DNA of 37,604 bases. Source: Candidatus Aenigmatarchaeota archaeon (GTDB lineage: Archaea; Aenigmatarchaeota; Aenigmatarchaeia; CG10238-14; SpSt-28). Positions 16,407 through 24,596 of this stretch are shown one piece after another; the first letter of the stretch is position 1, and every line of letters begins with the position of its first letter. Below the pieces are notes generated by a model. That model was not told the origin of the DNA. It was given only the letters and a program-made list of their open reading frames with translations, and made no database searches. The translations under genes and the position numbers were made by a program. The DNA is taken from the NCBI GenBank assembly GCA_020832825.1, contig JAJHRL010000004.1, positions 1-37,604 of the forward strand, in the 5' to 3' direction.

Positions 16407-17951
16407 TTATCTTTCTAAGATGAACCTCTTTTTTGCTATTTGACTATCTTCTATTCTTTCAATCAACATTTTTCTCTTCTTACCAATTCCGATTATCGTT
16501 TCTTCTTTCAAAACCTTCAAAGCATCTTCTAGTTTACTCTCGCTTTCAGCATAAATTGTGAAAACTTTTTCTCCTTTTTTGACAACATCTCCAACCTTTT
16601 TGTATAATAAAACTCCAGCTCCTTTGAAAATTGGAGAACCAGCAGCTCTAGCTAAAGAAGCAAAACCACCATTATCCATCCATATAACAAAACCATCTTC
16701 TTCAGCAACAAAATCATAAGTATATTTACCAATTGGAATGTCTTCTGGTTTAATGCTTGGATTTCCACCCTGAGCTTCTATTATTTCTCTAAACTTCTTT
16801 TCTGCTTCTCCGCTTTCTAAAATTTTCATAGCAAGCTCTTTTCCATTCTTTTTTCCAACCATTTCTAATAATATTCCAGCAATGCTTGTCACCTTATCTA
16901 TTTGATCTTCCACAACTTTCCTTCTCATCAAAATTTCCAAAGCCTCTTTAGCTTCCAAACCAGCACCAATGGAATAGCCAATCGGTTGTTCTCCATAAGT
17001 TATTGCTGCATTGACTTTGATGTTGAGTAAACTTCCCAATGTTATAAAATCTTTTGCAAGGATTTGAGCGTCTCCTATTGTTTTAATTTTTGCTCCCCTT
17101 CCGGTTGGTATATCTATAACTAAATGAGTTGCACCAACTGCTTTCTTCTTTGCCATTATTGAAGGGAATAATAATGGATCGATTTCAAGTGGATATTCGA
17201 CTTTGATAAAAATGTCATCAGCTGGGGCCAAATGTAAAGCCCCTCCCCAAACCAAACAACCATTTGTTTTTTCCACCACTCTTTTCATTTCTTCTATACT
17301 TAAATTAACTGGCATGATTGTTTCCACTTTATCGGCTGTTCCTGCAGGAGAAGTTATTGCTCTTGAAGAAGTTTTTGGGATTGCATAACCTAAGGAGGCA
17401 ATTATTGGAACTAAAAGCATACTTGTCTTATCACCAATTCCTCCACCAATAGAATGTTTATCTAGAACTACCTTTTTAGTAAGCTCTAATTTTTCTCCAG
17501 TTTCGACCATTGCTATAGTTAAGCTTGCTGCTTCATTCAAATCTAAACCAAAAACATGTAAGCCAACAACAAAACCCGCTATTTCAGCTTCCGTTAGATT
17601 ACCATCGATAACATCTTTGACAATCTTATAAAATTCCTCGTATTCAAGCTTCTTGCCTTTCAATTTCTTTTTTATGTAAGTTAGAGATTCTGGAAATGGA
17701 GCTAGATCTACGTCTAACTCTTCCCCATCTTTTACTTTTAATACAGAAGAAACTTCTTCATATAAACCAATGTAGCCCTTTTCCACAAGGGTTTCAGTTA
17801 CATTTGGTATTGCTGTTATTGTTTTGTCTTTATATGAAATTTTCAATCTGGTTGGAATTCTTGTCCCAAAATTGTGTAAATCGGCTTCATTAATGATTAC
17901 TATCTTTTTACCTTCTGCAAAAGTTTTCAAATTTTTCGCTTTTAAGAGCAT
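16407..17951 (-). CDS. deoA: AMP phosphorylase (archaeal thymidine phosphorylase family)
   Basis: 514 aa; 'DKHSIGGGIGDKTSMLLVPIIASLG', 'KTSSRAITSPAGTADKVETIMPVNLS'; N-terminal extension typical of archaeal AMP phosphorylases; adjacent to RuBisCO and R15P isomerase. Confidence 0.93.
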   Translation of the reverse strand: MLLKAKNLKTFAEGKKIVIINEADLHNFGTRIPTRLKISYKDKTITAIPNVTETLVEKGYIGLYEEVSSVLKVKDGEELDVDLAPFPESLTYIKKKLKGKKLEYEEFYKIVKDVIDGNLTEAEIAGFVVGLHVFGLDLNEAASLTIAMVETGEKLELTKKVVLDKHSIGGGIGDKTSMLLVPIIASLGYAIPKTSSRAITSPAGTADKVETIMPVNLSIEEMKRVVEKTNGCLVWGGALHLAPADDIFIKVEYPLEIDPLLFPSIMAKKKAVGATHLVIDIPTGRGAKIKTIGDAQILAKDFITLGSLLNIKVNAAITYGEQPIGYSIGAGLEAKEALEILMRRKVVEDQIDKVTSIAGILLEMVGKKNGKELAMKILESGEAEKKFREIIEAQGGNPSIKPEDIPIGKYTYDFVAEEDGFVIWMDNGGFASLARAAGSPIFKGAGVLLYKKVGDVVKKGEKVFTIYAESESKLEDALKVLKEETIIGIGKKRKMLIERIEDSQIAKKRFILER

Positions 17952-17979
17952 TTACTAATTTGTATTTTGATTAAAAAGT

Positions 17980-18372
17980 TTATTTGCTCGCGTTACAAGT
18001 GCCGTTTATGCATTTGCATTCTACTTTCGGTTTTGGTATAGAAATGTTTGGGCAAAGAACAAGCTTACTTTTACAATCAATATAAGAATTCTTATTCAAA
18101 CATTGCCACTCAGCTCCAGCATCTTCTTTACAGCAATTTGTTATTAACCAGTCGCAGTCTTTATCTTTACTGCAATTGAATATTATTTCGGTAGGTCTAA
18201 AAGTAGCGTTTTCCTCTTTTGAAAGGTTGATATTTTCAAAGCTCCCAATCTCCACGATTCCTAAATTTTGGATTTTCGGCCTTCTAAAATAGAGGAAAAT
18301 GTTTAAAATAATCACAAAACTCAATATAAGAAAAAGAACTTTAACCGAGGGTAGTTTCTTATTTTTTTCCAT
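17980..18372 (-). CDS. Small membrane-anchored Cys-rich extracellular protein
   Basis: N-terminal TM 'VLFLILSFVIILNIFLYF'; eight or so Cys in 'NCSKDKDCDWLITNCCKEDAGAEWQCLNKNSYIDCKSKLVLCP...CKCINGTC'. Confidence 0.65.
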   Translation of the reverse strand: MEKNKKLPSVKVLFLILSFVIILNIFLYFRRPKIQNLGIVEIGSFENINLSKEENATFRPTEIIFNCSKDKDCDWLITNCCKEDAGAEWQCLNKNSYIDCKSKLVLCPNISIPKPKVECKCINGTCNASK

Positions 18373-18435
18373 TATTAATTTTGTATTCGAATTTAATAGT
18401 ACTTAAACCTTCGCGACTTTTTTCCGACTAGTTTC

Positions 18436-19734
18436 TTATTTTGGTTTCCTTCTTCCCCATACCTTTAGTGCAACCTTTAATTCTTTGTATTTTTTGGCAT
18501 GCTCTTCTAGCGAGATTCCATTTTTATATGCCTCTATAGCTTGCATTACCGCTCTGGCACCTGCTTCTATTCCAAGAGGATGACCGTATATGCCACCACC
18601 CACTTGAATGATAATGTTTGTTGTTCCATATATATCAAAAAGTTCTGGAAGAATTCCAGGATGAAGCCCACCTGATGCTACAGGCAATATTGGTTTTATG
18701 TGATACCACTTTTGATGCAATCTTAAGTTTTTAATTTCATCTACTTCTTCTTGAGTTACAAGCTCTTTTGTTGCTAATACTTCTTCCTTCTTTCCTTCCA
18801 ATTTTCCTATTACAGTCCCGATGTGAAGATTATCAATACCAGCAATTCTCATGAGCTTTGCCAAGAACAAGAAAGAAATTCCATGTTTTTCATTTCTTGT
18901 AAATGCGGCATGCATTGCTCTATGACCATGAATAGCCATTTTGAAATCATGAGCGATTTCCGTTGCTGTTTGAACTGCTGTAAATCCAGAAACAACAACA
19001 TCAAGCATGAAATACCTAAATCCATAATCATGTATCAACTTTATTCTTCTTTCCATTTCTTTGAGAGTAGGAGCTGTAACATTTATGAAAGCATCTTTTA
19101 CTTCACCAGTTTCTCTTTCAGCTTTCTCTCTATATTTAGCTAAAAGTCTTACTCTTTTTTCAAATCTGTTGAACTTTTGGCTCGAAAGATTTTCATCGTC
19201 TTTAATACAATCAAGCCCATTTCTCCAAAGCAAATATCCAATTTTTGCGTGTTCCTCGCTAGTATAACCAACTTTCGGTTTTGGAACACTAGCAACGATT
19301 GGTCCTTCTTTCTTTTTGAAAATCTCCTTAATAGCTTTAAAGCCAAAAGTTGCTCCTCTGAAATATTTCAAATATTCTTTTGGAAATTCAACATCCATCA
19401 ATCTCAAATTTTTCACAGCCTTCATTCCAAAAATATTTCCGGCTATTCCAGAAAGTAAGTTTGGTAATGAACCTTCTTCAAAAAGTTCTATAGGATAGGA
19501 AATTTTAACAAAATTTCCATTTATTTCAAAAACTTTTGCTTTCAATTTTTCTATTCTTTTTGGAGCATGTATTAAATTGCTCCAAGTTCCACATGAAGAT
19601 TCGCTAGCAACCCTGGAAGAAGCATCTTTCATGCTAAAGCCTTTTGCTGGTTCAATCCTAAACAAAGCTACTATTTCATCTTTTGGTTTATGCTTTAAGT
19701 CAATAAAATCTTCGTACTTCATTCTATCAACCAC
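18436..19734 (-). CDS. rbcL: Form III ribulose-1,5-bisphosphate carboxylase/oxygenase large subunit
   Basis: 'PKPKVG', 'GLDCIKDDENLSSQ' (carbamylated Lys motif), 'HGHRAMHAAFTRNEKHGIS', 'LHIGTVIGKLEG', 'PVASGGLHPG', 'QVGGGIYGHPLG' all present. Confidence 0.97.
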   Translation of the reverse strand: MVDRMKYEDFIDLKHKPKDEIVALFRIEPAKGFSMKDASSRVASESSCGTWSNLIHAPKRIEKLKAKVFEINGNFVKISYPIELFEEGSLPNLLSGIAGNIFGMKAVKNLRLMDVEFPKEYLKYFRGATFGFKAIKEIFKKKEGPIVASVPKPKVGYTSEEHAKIGYLLWRNGLDCIKDDENLSSQKFNRFEKRVRLLAKYREKAERETGEVKDAFINVTAPTLKEMERRIKLIHDYGFRYFMLDVVVSGFTAVQTATEIAHDFKMAIHGHRAMHAAFTRNEKHGISFLFLAKLMRIAGIDNLHIGTVIGKLEGKKEEVLATKELVTQEEVDEIKNLRLHQKWYHIKPILPVASGGLHPGILPELFDIYGTTNIIIQVGGGIYGHPLGIEAGARAVMQAIEAYKNGISLEEHAKKYKELKVALKVWGRRKPK

Positions 19735-20546
19735 CTATATACTCTTTTAACTTCTTGAATAAAAGTTTCTGGTTTTAGAACGCCAAGCTCGCTAATTATT
19801 CCAGTTATTAGTTTTGGATTAATTTTTTCAAAAACATAATTTGAAATTTTTACCCCTCTTGGAGGTCTATCCCAAACTTCTTTGGTAGCTCTTTTCTCTA
19901 TTTCAACTTCAAAACCAAAGAAAGTTAAAGGATCAAATTTTAAGGAATGAGTAGCGACATAAACAGGAACGTCATATCTGTTTGCAACTTCAGCAAAAAG
20001 CTCACTACCAATTTTATTTATGACTATTCCTTCAGCTGTTATAGCATCACATCCTATCATCATGATATTTGCTTTTTTCAAAGCCAATCTAGCTGCAGAA
20101 TCGACAAAAATTGTAACTGGAATGCCTTCTGTAGCTAGCTCTTTTGCTGTTATTCTTCCTTGGAAGAAAGGTCTTGTTTCTGTTACATGAACTTCAAACT
20201 TTTTCCCATCTTTCCACGCTCTTTTCAAAATAGAAGTTACGGTTGAAGAGTGACAATGTGTATAAACTATGAAACCATCTTGAATTTTTTTACTACCAAT
20301 CTCTTCTATCTTTTTTCTATCTTCATCTAACTTTTTCAAAAGGCCTTCGGCATCACCAAATTTTTCTAAATATTTTAATGCATTTCTTAACATTGGTTCT
20401 GTTGGTCTCGCTTTAGCCAATTTTTCAAAAGCCTTCTTTTTGTCTTTTGCCTTGCTCCAAGCAACTATGGCTGCCCTTGCTATGTTTTCAGCACCTTGAA
20501 TTTTCAGCTCTTTTATCTCTTTAACGGTCTTATCAACAATATCCAT
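19719..20546 (-). CDS. Ribose-1,5-bisphosphate isomerase (eIF2B-like family)
   Basis: 'IVYTHCHSSTVTSILKRAWKDGKKFEVHVTETRPFFQGR', 'MIGCDAITAEGIVINKIGSELFA', 'DRPPRGVKISNYVFEKINPKLITGIISELG'; overlaps rbcL. Confidence 0.95.
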   Translation of the reverse strand: MDIVDKTVKEIKELKIQGAENIARAAIVAWSKAKDKKKAFEKLAKARPTEPMLRNALKYLEKFGDAEGLLKKLDEDRKKIEEIGSKKIQDGFIVYTHCHSSTVTSILKRAWKDGKKFEVHVTETRPFFQGRITAKELATEGIPVTIFVDSAARLALKKANIMMIGCDAITAEGIVINKIGSELFAEVANRYDVPVYVATHSLKFDPLTFFGFEVEIEKRATKEVWDRPPRGVKISNYVFEKINPKLITGIISELGVLKPETFIQEVKRVYRWLIE

Positions 20547-20577
20547 TATAATTATTGTAGCGTTGAGAATAAATTTT

Positions 20578-21222
20578 ATGGAAGAAGTCGAGAGGCTTAT
20601 CGAAGAATATAAAAGCTTGGGTTATTTGAAGAGCAAAAAAGTTGAAAAAGCATTCAGAAAAGTTAAAAGGGAATTTTTTGTCCCAGAGGAATTGAAAGAG
20701 CAAGCTTATGTTGATACTCCTCTTCCAATTCCAGGAGGAGTAACGATTTCCGCTCCTCATATGCATGTTATTTGTTTAGAAGAGTTAGATTTGAAAAGAG
20801 GAGAAAAATTTTTAGAAGTTGGTGCAGGAAGCGGAATTTTTCTTGCATATGCTTATGAAATTATAAAGAAGAAAAATAGAGTTTTTGGAATTGAGATCAA
20901 CGAAGAAACATATAACTTTGCTTTGAGAAATTTAAAAAAAGCAGGATATGCGAACAAAGTAAAGTTAATTTTAGGAGATGGAACTTTAGGTTTACCAGAA
21001 GAAGCGCCCTTCGACAAAATTTTAGTTAGTGCTGCTGCTCCAGATTTTCCTAAGCCGTTAGTAGAGCAATTGAAAGTTGGAGGAACAATTTTAGCGATAA
21101 TTGGTTATCATGAGCAATATTTGGTAAAAGGAATAAAGAGGAATGAAAACGAAATAGAACGAAAAGCTATTTTGCCTGTTGTTTTCCTACCATTGAAAGG
21201 AAGGTATGGATGGAAATTTTAA
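20578..21222 (+). CDS. pcm: Protein-L-isoaspartate O-methyltransferase
   Basis: 'FFVPEELKEQAYVDTPLPIPGGVTISAPHMHVICLEELDLKRGEKFLEVGAGSG', 'DKILVSAAAPDFPKPLVEQLKVGG'. Confidence 0.93.
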   Translation: MEEVERLIEEYKSLGYLKSKKVEKAFRKVKREFFVPEELKEQAYVDTPLPIPGGVTISAPHMHVICLEELDLKRGEKFLEVGAGSGIFLAYAYEIIKKKNRVFGIEINEETYNFALRNLKKAGYANKVKLILGDGTLGLPEEAPFDKILVSAAAPDFPKPLVEQLKVGGTILAIIGYHEQYLVKGIKRNENEIERKAILPVVFLPLKGRYGWKF

Positions 21223-21240
21223 AGAGATTGATTTATCTAT

Positions 21241-21414
21241 TTATCTTTTCAGAAGAGAAGGAATCTTCCTCTTCATCAAATTTCTACAACCAATTTCTTT
21301 GCTTATTTTGATTGGTTTTTCTTTCTTGGTTATCGTTGTGTCATGAAGCTTCGAAGGATTAAAATAGAGGTGATAATCTTTCATCAAGAACTCTAGTGAT
21401 TTTGCTATTTTCAT
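21241..21414 (-). CDS. Possible small basic ORF (57 aa), unverified
   Basis: Minus-strand ATG-to-stop reading MKIAKSLEFLMKDYHLYFNPSKLHDTTITKKEKPIKISKEIGCRNLMKRKIPSLLKR in an otherwise empty gap of about 287 bp; below the ORF-track cutoff. Confidence 0.3.
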   Translation of the reverse strand: MKIAKSLEFLMKDYHLYFNPSKLHDTTITKKEKPIKISKEIGCRNLMKRKIPSLLKR

Positions 21415-21509
21415 GCTTCTAATTTCCTAAATAGCAGTGATATCAATTTCTTCTTTTTGTATCCAATCTAAGGAGATGGTTATAAAATCATTCTAAAAAC
21501 TTGAAGTTT

Positions 21510-21607
21510 GGGGCTGCTGGGATTTGAACCCAGATTAGCCGGTTTCCTCATTCTATCAGAGCTCCATTGCTGGAGCCGGCCGTCCTACCTGGTTAGACTA
21601 CAGCCCC
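21510..21607 (-). tRNA. tRNA-Trp(CCA) with a ~26-nt anticodon-loop intron
   Basis: Acceptor GGGGCTG/CAGCCCC, T arm CTGGG-TTCAAAT-CCCAG, anticodon stem GCCGG/CCGGC enclosing CTCCAG^CAATGGAGCTCTGATAGAATGAGGAA^A; intron at the canonical 37/38 position. Confidence 0.87.
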
Positions 21608-21645
21608 TTATAAATTATTTTCTATTTTCAGGTTTTATCAAGCTT

Positions 21646-21716
21646 GGGTCCGCTGGGAGTCGAACCCAGCTCTCCGCCGTGTGAGGGCGGCGTCCTGACC
21701 GCTAGACTACGGACCC
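21646..21716 (-). tRNA. tRNA-Val(CAC)
   Basis: Acceptor GGGTCCG/CGGACCC; anticodon stem CCGCC-CTCACAC-GGCGG; T arm CTGGG-TTCGACT-CCCAG. Confidence 0.9.
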
Positions 21717-21747
21717 AATAAATATTTTGAGAAACAAAAATTAGTTT

Positions 21748-22272
21748 ATGATTTTGAGTAGCCAAGAAATAAAAGAAAGAATTTTGAAGGAAAGACTTAT
21801 TGAGAACTTCATTGATTTAGAGACCCAGCTACAACCAGCAAGCTTTGACTTAAGTTTAGATGAAATCTATTTGTTAACATCTTCCGCTTCAATAGATTTT
21901 ACAAATAAAGAAAGGAAGCTACCAAACTATAAAAAAATAGAATTCATTAATGATTGGATTGACTTAAGTGAAGGGATTTATCTAGTCAGTTTTAACGAAA
22001 TTGTCAATATACCAAACGATTTGATCGCTTTTGTGAGGCCTAGATCATCTTTAGTAAGAAGTGGTGCTACCATTTTTTCTTCCTTATGGGATCCAGGATA
22101 TTCTGGAAAGAGCAATTGTTTGCTTGTTGTTTTAAATGAAAATGGAATTAGGATAAAGAAAAACGCGAGAATAGCTCAAATGGTATTTTTCAAGCTTTCT
22201 TCTCCTACAACCAAAACCTATTCAGGAATCTATCAAAAGGAAGGAATAAAACAATTTAAAGAAGAATCTTAA
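21748..22272 (+). CDS. dcd: dCTP deaminase / dUTPase-family protein
   Basis: 'LQPASFDLSL', 'AFVRPRSSLVRSGATIFSSLWDPGYSGKSNCLLVV', 'ARIAQMVFFKL'. Confidence 0.88.
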   Translation: MILSSQEIKERILKERLIENFIDLETQLQPASFDLSLDEIYLLTSSASIDFTNKERKLPNYKKIEFINDWIDLSEGIYLVSFNEIVNIPNDLIAFVRPRSSLVRSGATIFSSLWDPGYSGKSNCLLVVLNENGIRIKKNARIAQMVFFKLSSPTTKTYSGIYQKEGIKQFKEES

Positions 22273-22281
22273 GTAAAGTGT

Positions 22282-22842
22282 ATGAACGGTATTTTTCTTG
22301 AAAAGAGGGAGATTTTTGAGTACATTCTTGCTATTTTTGTTTTGACTTTCATATTTTCTTTCGAGGGTAGCAAATTTGTTTTTACTAATCTGACTAGAAG
22401 CTTTTTTGCTGTTGTTACAGCTTTTTTACTTCATGAAATAGCTCATAAATATGCTGCATCAAAACTTGGTTATTATGCTAGATTTCATTTCTACTTTCCT
22501 TCAGCAATCTTAGCTTTCCTATTAGCATTTACAGGTGTAAAAGTTGCTGCAATAGGCTACACAGTGCTTTATCCTTACAAATTCAAAAGCTGGATGTATA
22601 GAAGGTTAAAAATCTCGTTAGAAGAGGTCGGAAAGATAGCATTAGTTGGGCCGCTTGTTAACATATTTCTGGCTTATACTTCTTTCTTCCTTGGTTTTAG
22701 CTTTTTTAAAGATGTTAATAAATGGTTTGCTCTCTTCAATTTATTGCCAATCCCACCTCTTGATGGCTCTAAAGTGCTGCACTGGAAACTAGGAGGCTGG
22801 GCTTTCTTTTTTGCTCTAACAATTATTTTGATGATAATATGA
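22282..22842 (+). CDS. M50-family (site-2-protease-like) membrane metalloprotease
   Basis: 'HEIAHKYAA' (HExxH) and 'NLLPIPPLDGSKVLHW' in a multi-TM protein. Confidence 0.88.
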   Translation: MNGIFLEKREIFEYILAIFVLTFIFSFEGSKFVFTNLTRSFFAVVTAFLLHEIAHKYAASKLGYYARFHFYFPSAILAFLLAFTGVKVAAIGYTVLYPYKFKSWMYRRLKISLEEVGKIALVGPLVNIFLAYTSFFLGFSFFKDVNKWFALFNLLPIPPLDGSKVLHWKLGGWAFFFALTIILMII

Positions 22843-23279
22843 TAGAGAAGGTAAGAAAAGAGTTACAAGAAAAAAGGTATCTTGACACGGTTATTCATAC
22901 AGTAGCGGCAATCCTTCTTTGCATTCTTTCTTCTTTTACCTTTCATCATTATGATAAAAATCTATTAGTGCTTACAATCTTTATAGGATCTTTTGCTCCA
23001 GATTTAGATCATCTTCTTCTTTATAAGAAATCTAGATTCTACAATTTTAAAACGTTCTTGAGATGGGTCGTGCATAGCAATAGATATAGGTTAGCTTTTG
23101 AGCTTTTCCATAACTTTCTTTCTATTTCTGTTCTTATGTTTCTTCTTCCATTTGTCTATATTAAAAACAAGCTTGTTTTTTTATTTTTCTTAGCGTTCCT
23201 CATTCATTTATTAGTTGATTTAATTATTGACAAAATTGTTTTGAGAAATGTGAGATTTTGGAGGTTTGGCTTAGCTTAA
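22839..23279 (+). CDS. Membrane-bound metal-dependent hydrolase-like protein
   Basis: 'IGSFAPDLDHLLLYKKS' and 'LIHLLVDLIIDK' within a multi-TM protein. Confidence 0.6.
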   Translation: MIEKVRKELQEKRYLDTVIHTVAAILLCILSSFTFHHYDKNLLVLTIFIGSFAPDLDHLLLYKKSRFYNFKTFLRWVVHSNRYRLAFELFHNFLSISVLMFLLPFVYIKNKLVFLFFLAFLIHLLVDLIIDKIVLRNVRFWRFGLA

Positions 23280-24017
23280 TCCGAAATATTTCATAGCCTC
23301 CCATATGTTTTTTACTTCTACAACTTCAATCCCCACGCTTTTACCCACGTTTTCGATTTTCCTTTTATACGTAGTCGTGCAAAATGTAAAGTAACCTATT
23401 TGTTCGCATTTCTCTTCAGGAATGTAATTTACTTGTGTTCCTTGACCGCTTGGTACTAAGAATGTTGTAGCACCAGCATCTTTAGCGGCTTGGGCCTTTG
23501 GAATTATTCCACCTACAGGACCAATAGTTCCGTCCGGATTTATAGTTCCTGTAATCATAACTTTAGAATTTATTTCTTTCCCTTTTATAACGGCTATCGT
23601 TGCAATAGCTATTGCTGCTCCAGCAGAAGGACCTTCCACAACGCTAGCATTAACATTTTCAAGAGAGTAAATTAAATCAATTTTAGAAAGGTCAGCTTTT
23701 GTTACTTCTTGTGCAACTTTTTTTGCAGTTTGAATTGATTGCTGAGTATCTAACCAGAACAAAATATTGTTAATGTCGACTAAAACTTTCCCATCTCCAG
23801 GCTTCATGCTAACCTTTAGAACTGTAGCTATTCCTCGACCTTCGCTATCAACTGCAGGTATATATATCTTAACAACCTTTTCTTCACTTAAATTTAGAGT
23901 TGGAAAGTTTTCAACAGTTTTTCTCTCATTTGGCCACACAAATCTACTAGTAACAAAAACTAATGCAATTAACAAAACAGCTCCTATCAGGCTGATTTCC
24001 TTTCTCTTCTCTCTCAT
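23271..24017 (-). CDS. Membrane-anchored Lon-like serine protease domain protein (no AAA+ domain)
   Basis: N-terminal TM followed by S16-like 'VEGPSAGAAIAIATIAVIKG...MITGTINPDGTIGPVGGIIPKAQAAKDAGATTFLVP' (Ser/Lys dyad). Confidence 0.88.
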   Translation of the reverse strand: MREKRKEISLIGAVLLIALVFVTSRFVWPNERKTVENFPTLNLSEEKVVKIYIPAVDSEGRGIATVLKVSMKPGDGKVLVDINNILFWLDTQQSIQTAKKVAQEVTKADLSKIDLIYSLENVNASVVEGPSAGAAIAIATIAVIKGKEINSKVMITGTINPDGTIGPVGGIIPKAQAAKDAGATTFLVPSGQGTQVNYIPEEKCEQIGYFTFCTTTYKRKIENVGKSVGIEVVEVKNIWEAMKYFGLS

Positions 24018-24048
24018 AAGTTTTTTCCCAAATCAACAATTAAAAATT

Positions 24049-24321
24049 GCGGGTGGCACGCTCTCGGTGGATACACACCCTCAGATTGCTTCTCCAATTG
24101 CTTTTCTCAATTCCGTATCTCCACAGCACCCAGCCACCTTCTTACCCTTGCTGCATTCCTGCCCTGGGGGATTCGAAGGTGGCTAGGTCCATGGAGGCGA
24201 AATTTCATAGTCAAGCAATTGGGACAATCTGAGGGTGTGTACCGCCCTCGAGCTTCGGTCCGGCCATTATGGACCATTTGCCGTTACAGGCGAGGCCCAG
24301 CCGCCCGACCTAGCCACCCGC
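24049..24321 (-). ncRNA. Archaeal signal recognition particle (7S/SRP) RNA
   Basis: Long self-complementary rod (5' GCGGGTGGCTAGG..., 3' ...GTGCCACCCGC; ACACCCTCAGATTG pairs with CAATCTGAGGGTGT). Helix 8 motif CAGGGCAGGAATGCAGCA with GGAA tetraloop. T-rich stretch directly after the 3' end. Confidence 0.92.
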
Positions 24322-24348
24322 AAATAACATTTCTCTTCCAATCAAAAA

Positions 24349-24358
24349 TATTTAAATA
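24349..24358. promoter_or_regulatory. Palindromic TATA box TATTTAAATA between divergent SRP RNA and microprotein gene
   Basis: Perfect 10-bp palindrome, 28 nt from the SRP RNA 5' end and about 40 nt from the ATG at 24395. Confidence 0.6.
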
Positions 24359-24394
24359 CCTTCTCATTATTAGTATAGCGAAAAAGGTGAAAAG

Positions 24395-24490
24395 ATGGCA
24401 GAAGAAGAATGGGAAGAAGAGGAAGAGGAAGGAGAAGAAGAATGGGAAGAAGAAGAATGGGAAGAGACTGAAGAGAGCGAAGAATTCTAG
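24395..24490 (+). CDS. 31-aa hyperacidic microprotein with EEEWEEE repeats
   Basis: ATG...TAG encodes MAEEEWEEEEEEGEEEWEEEEWEETEESEEF; SD-like AGGTGA just upstream; TATA upstream; T-rich tract downstream. Missed by the ORF-length cutoff. Confidence 0.7.
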   Translation: MAEEEWEEEEEEGEEEWEEEEWEETEESEEF

Positions 24491-24596
24491 CTGTTCCCCC
24501 CTTTCTTTTATTTTTTATTCTATATTCACCTATTAGTTGTTAACAAATCTGATTCAAGCTTTTAAAGCATTTTTCTAAATTTAAATTGGTGAGAGA

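Noticed and set aside
18823-19498. Several ORFs overlapping rbcL (18823-19143, 18849-19031, 19061-19267, 19149-19346, 19177-19458, 19316-19498)
   Set aside because: They lie inside a motif-complete RuBisCO gene and have low-information composition; antisense or alternate-frame artefacts of AT-rich coding DNA.
21223-21509. C/D box sRNA in the intergenic gap (GTGATAA-like C box)
   Set aside because: No convincing D box (CTGA) at appropriate spacing on either strand.
23767-24536. ORFs 23767-24186, 24047-24232 and 24219-24536 (including a K/R-rich tail)
   Set aside because: They overlap the SRP RNA on the opposite strand; the K/R-rich segment is a frame-shifted reading of the GAA/GAG-rich microprotein gene.
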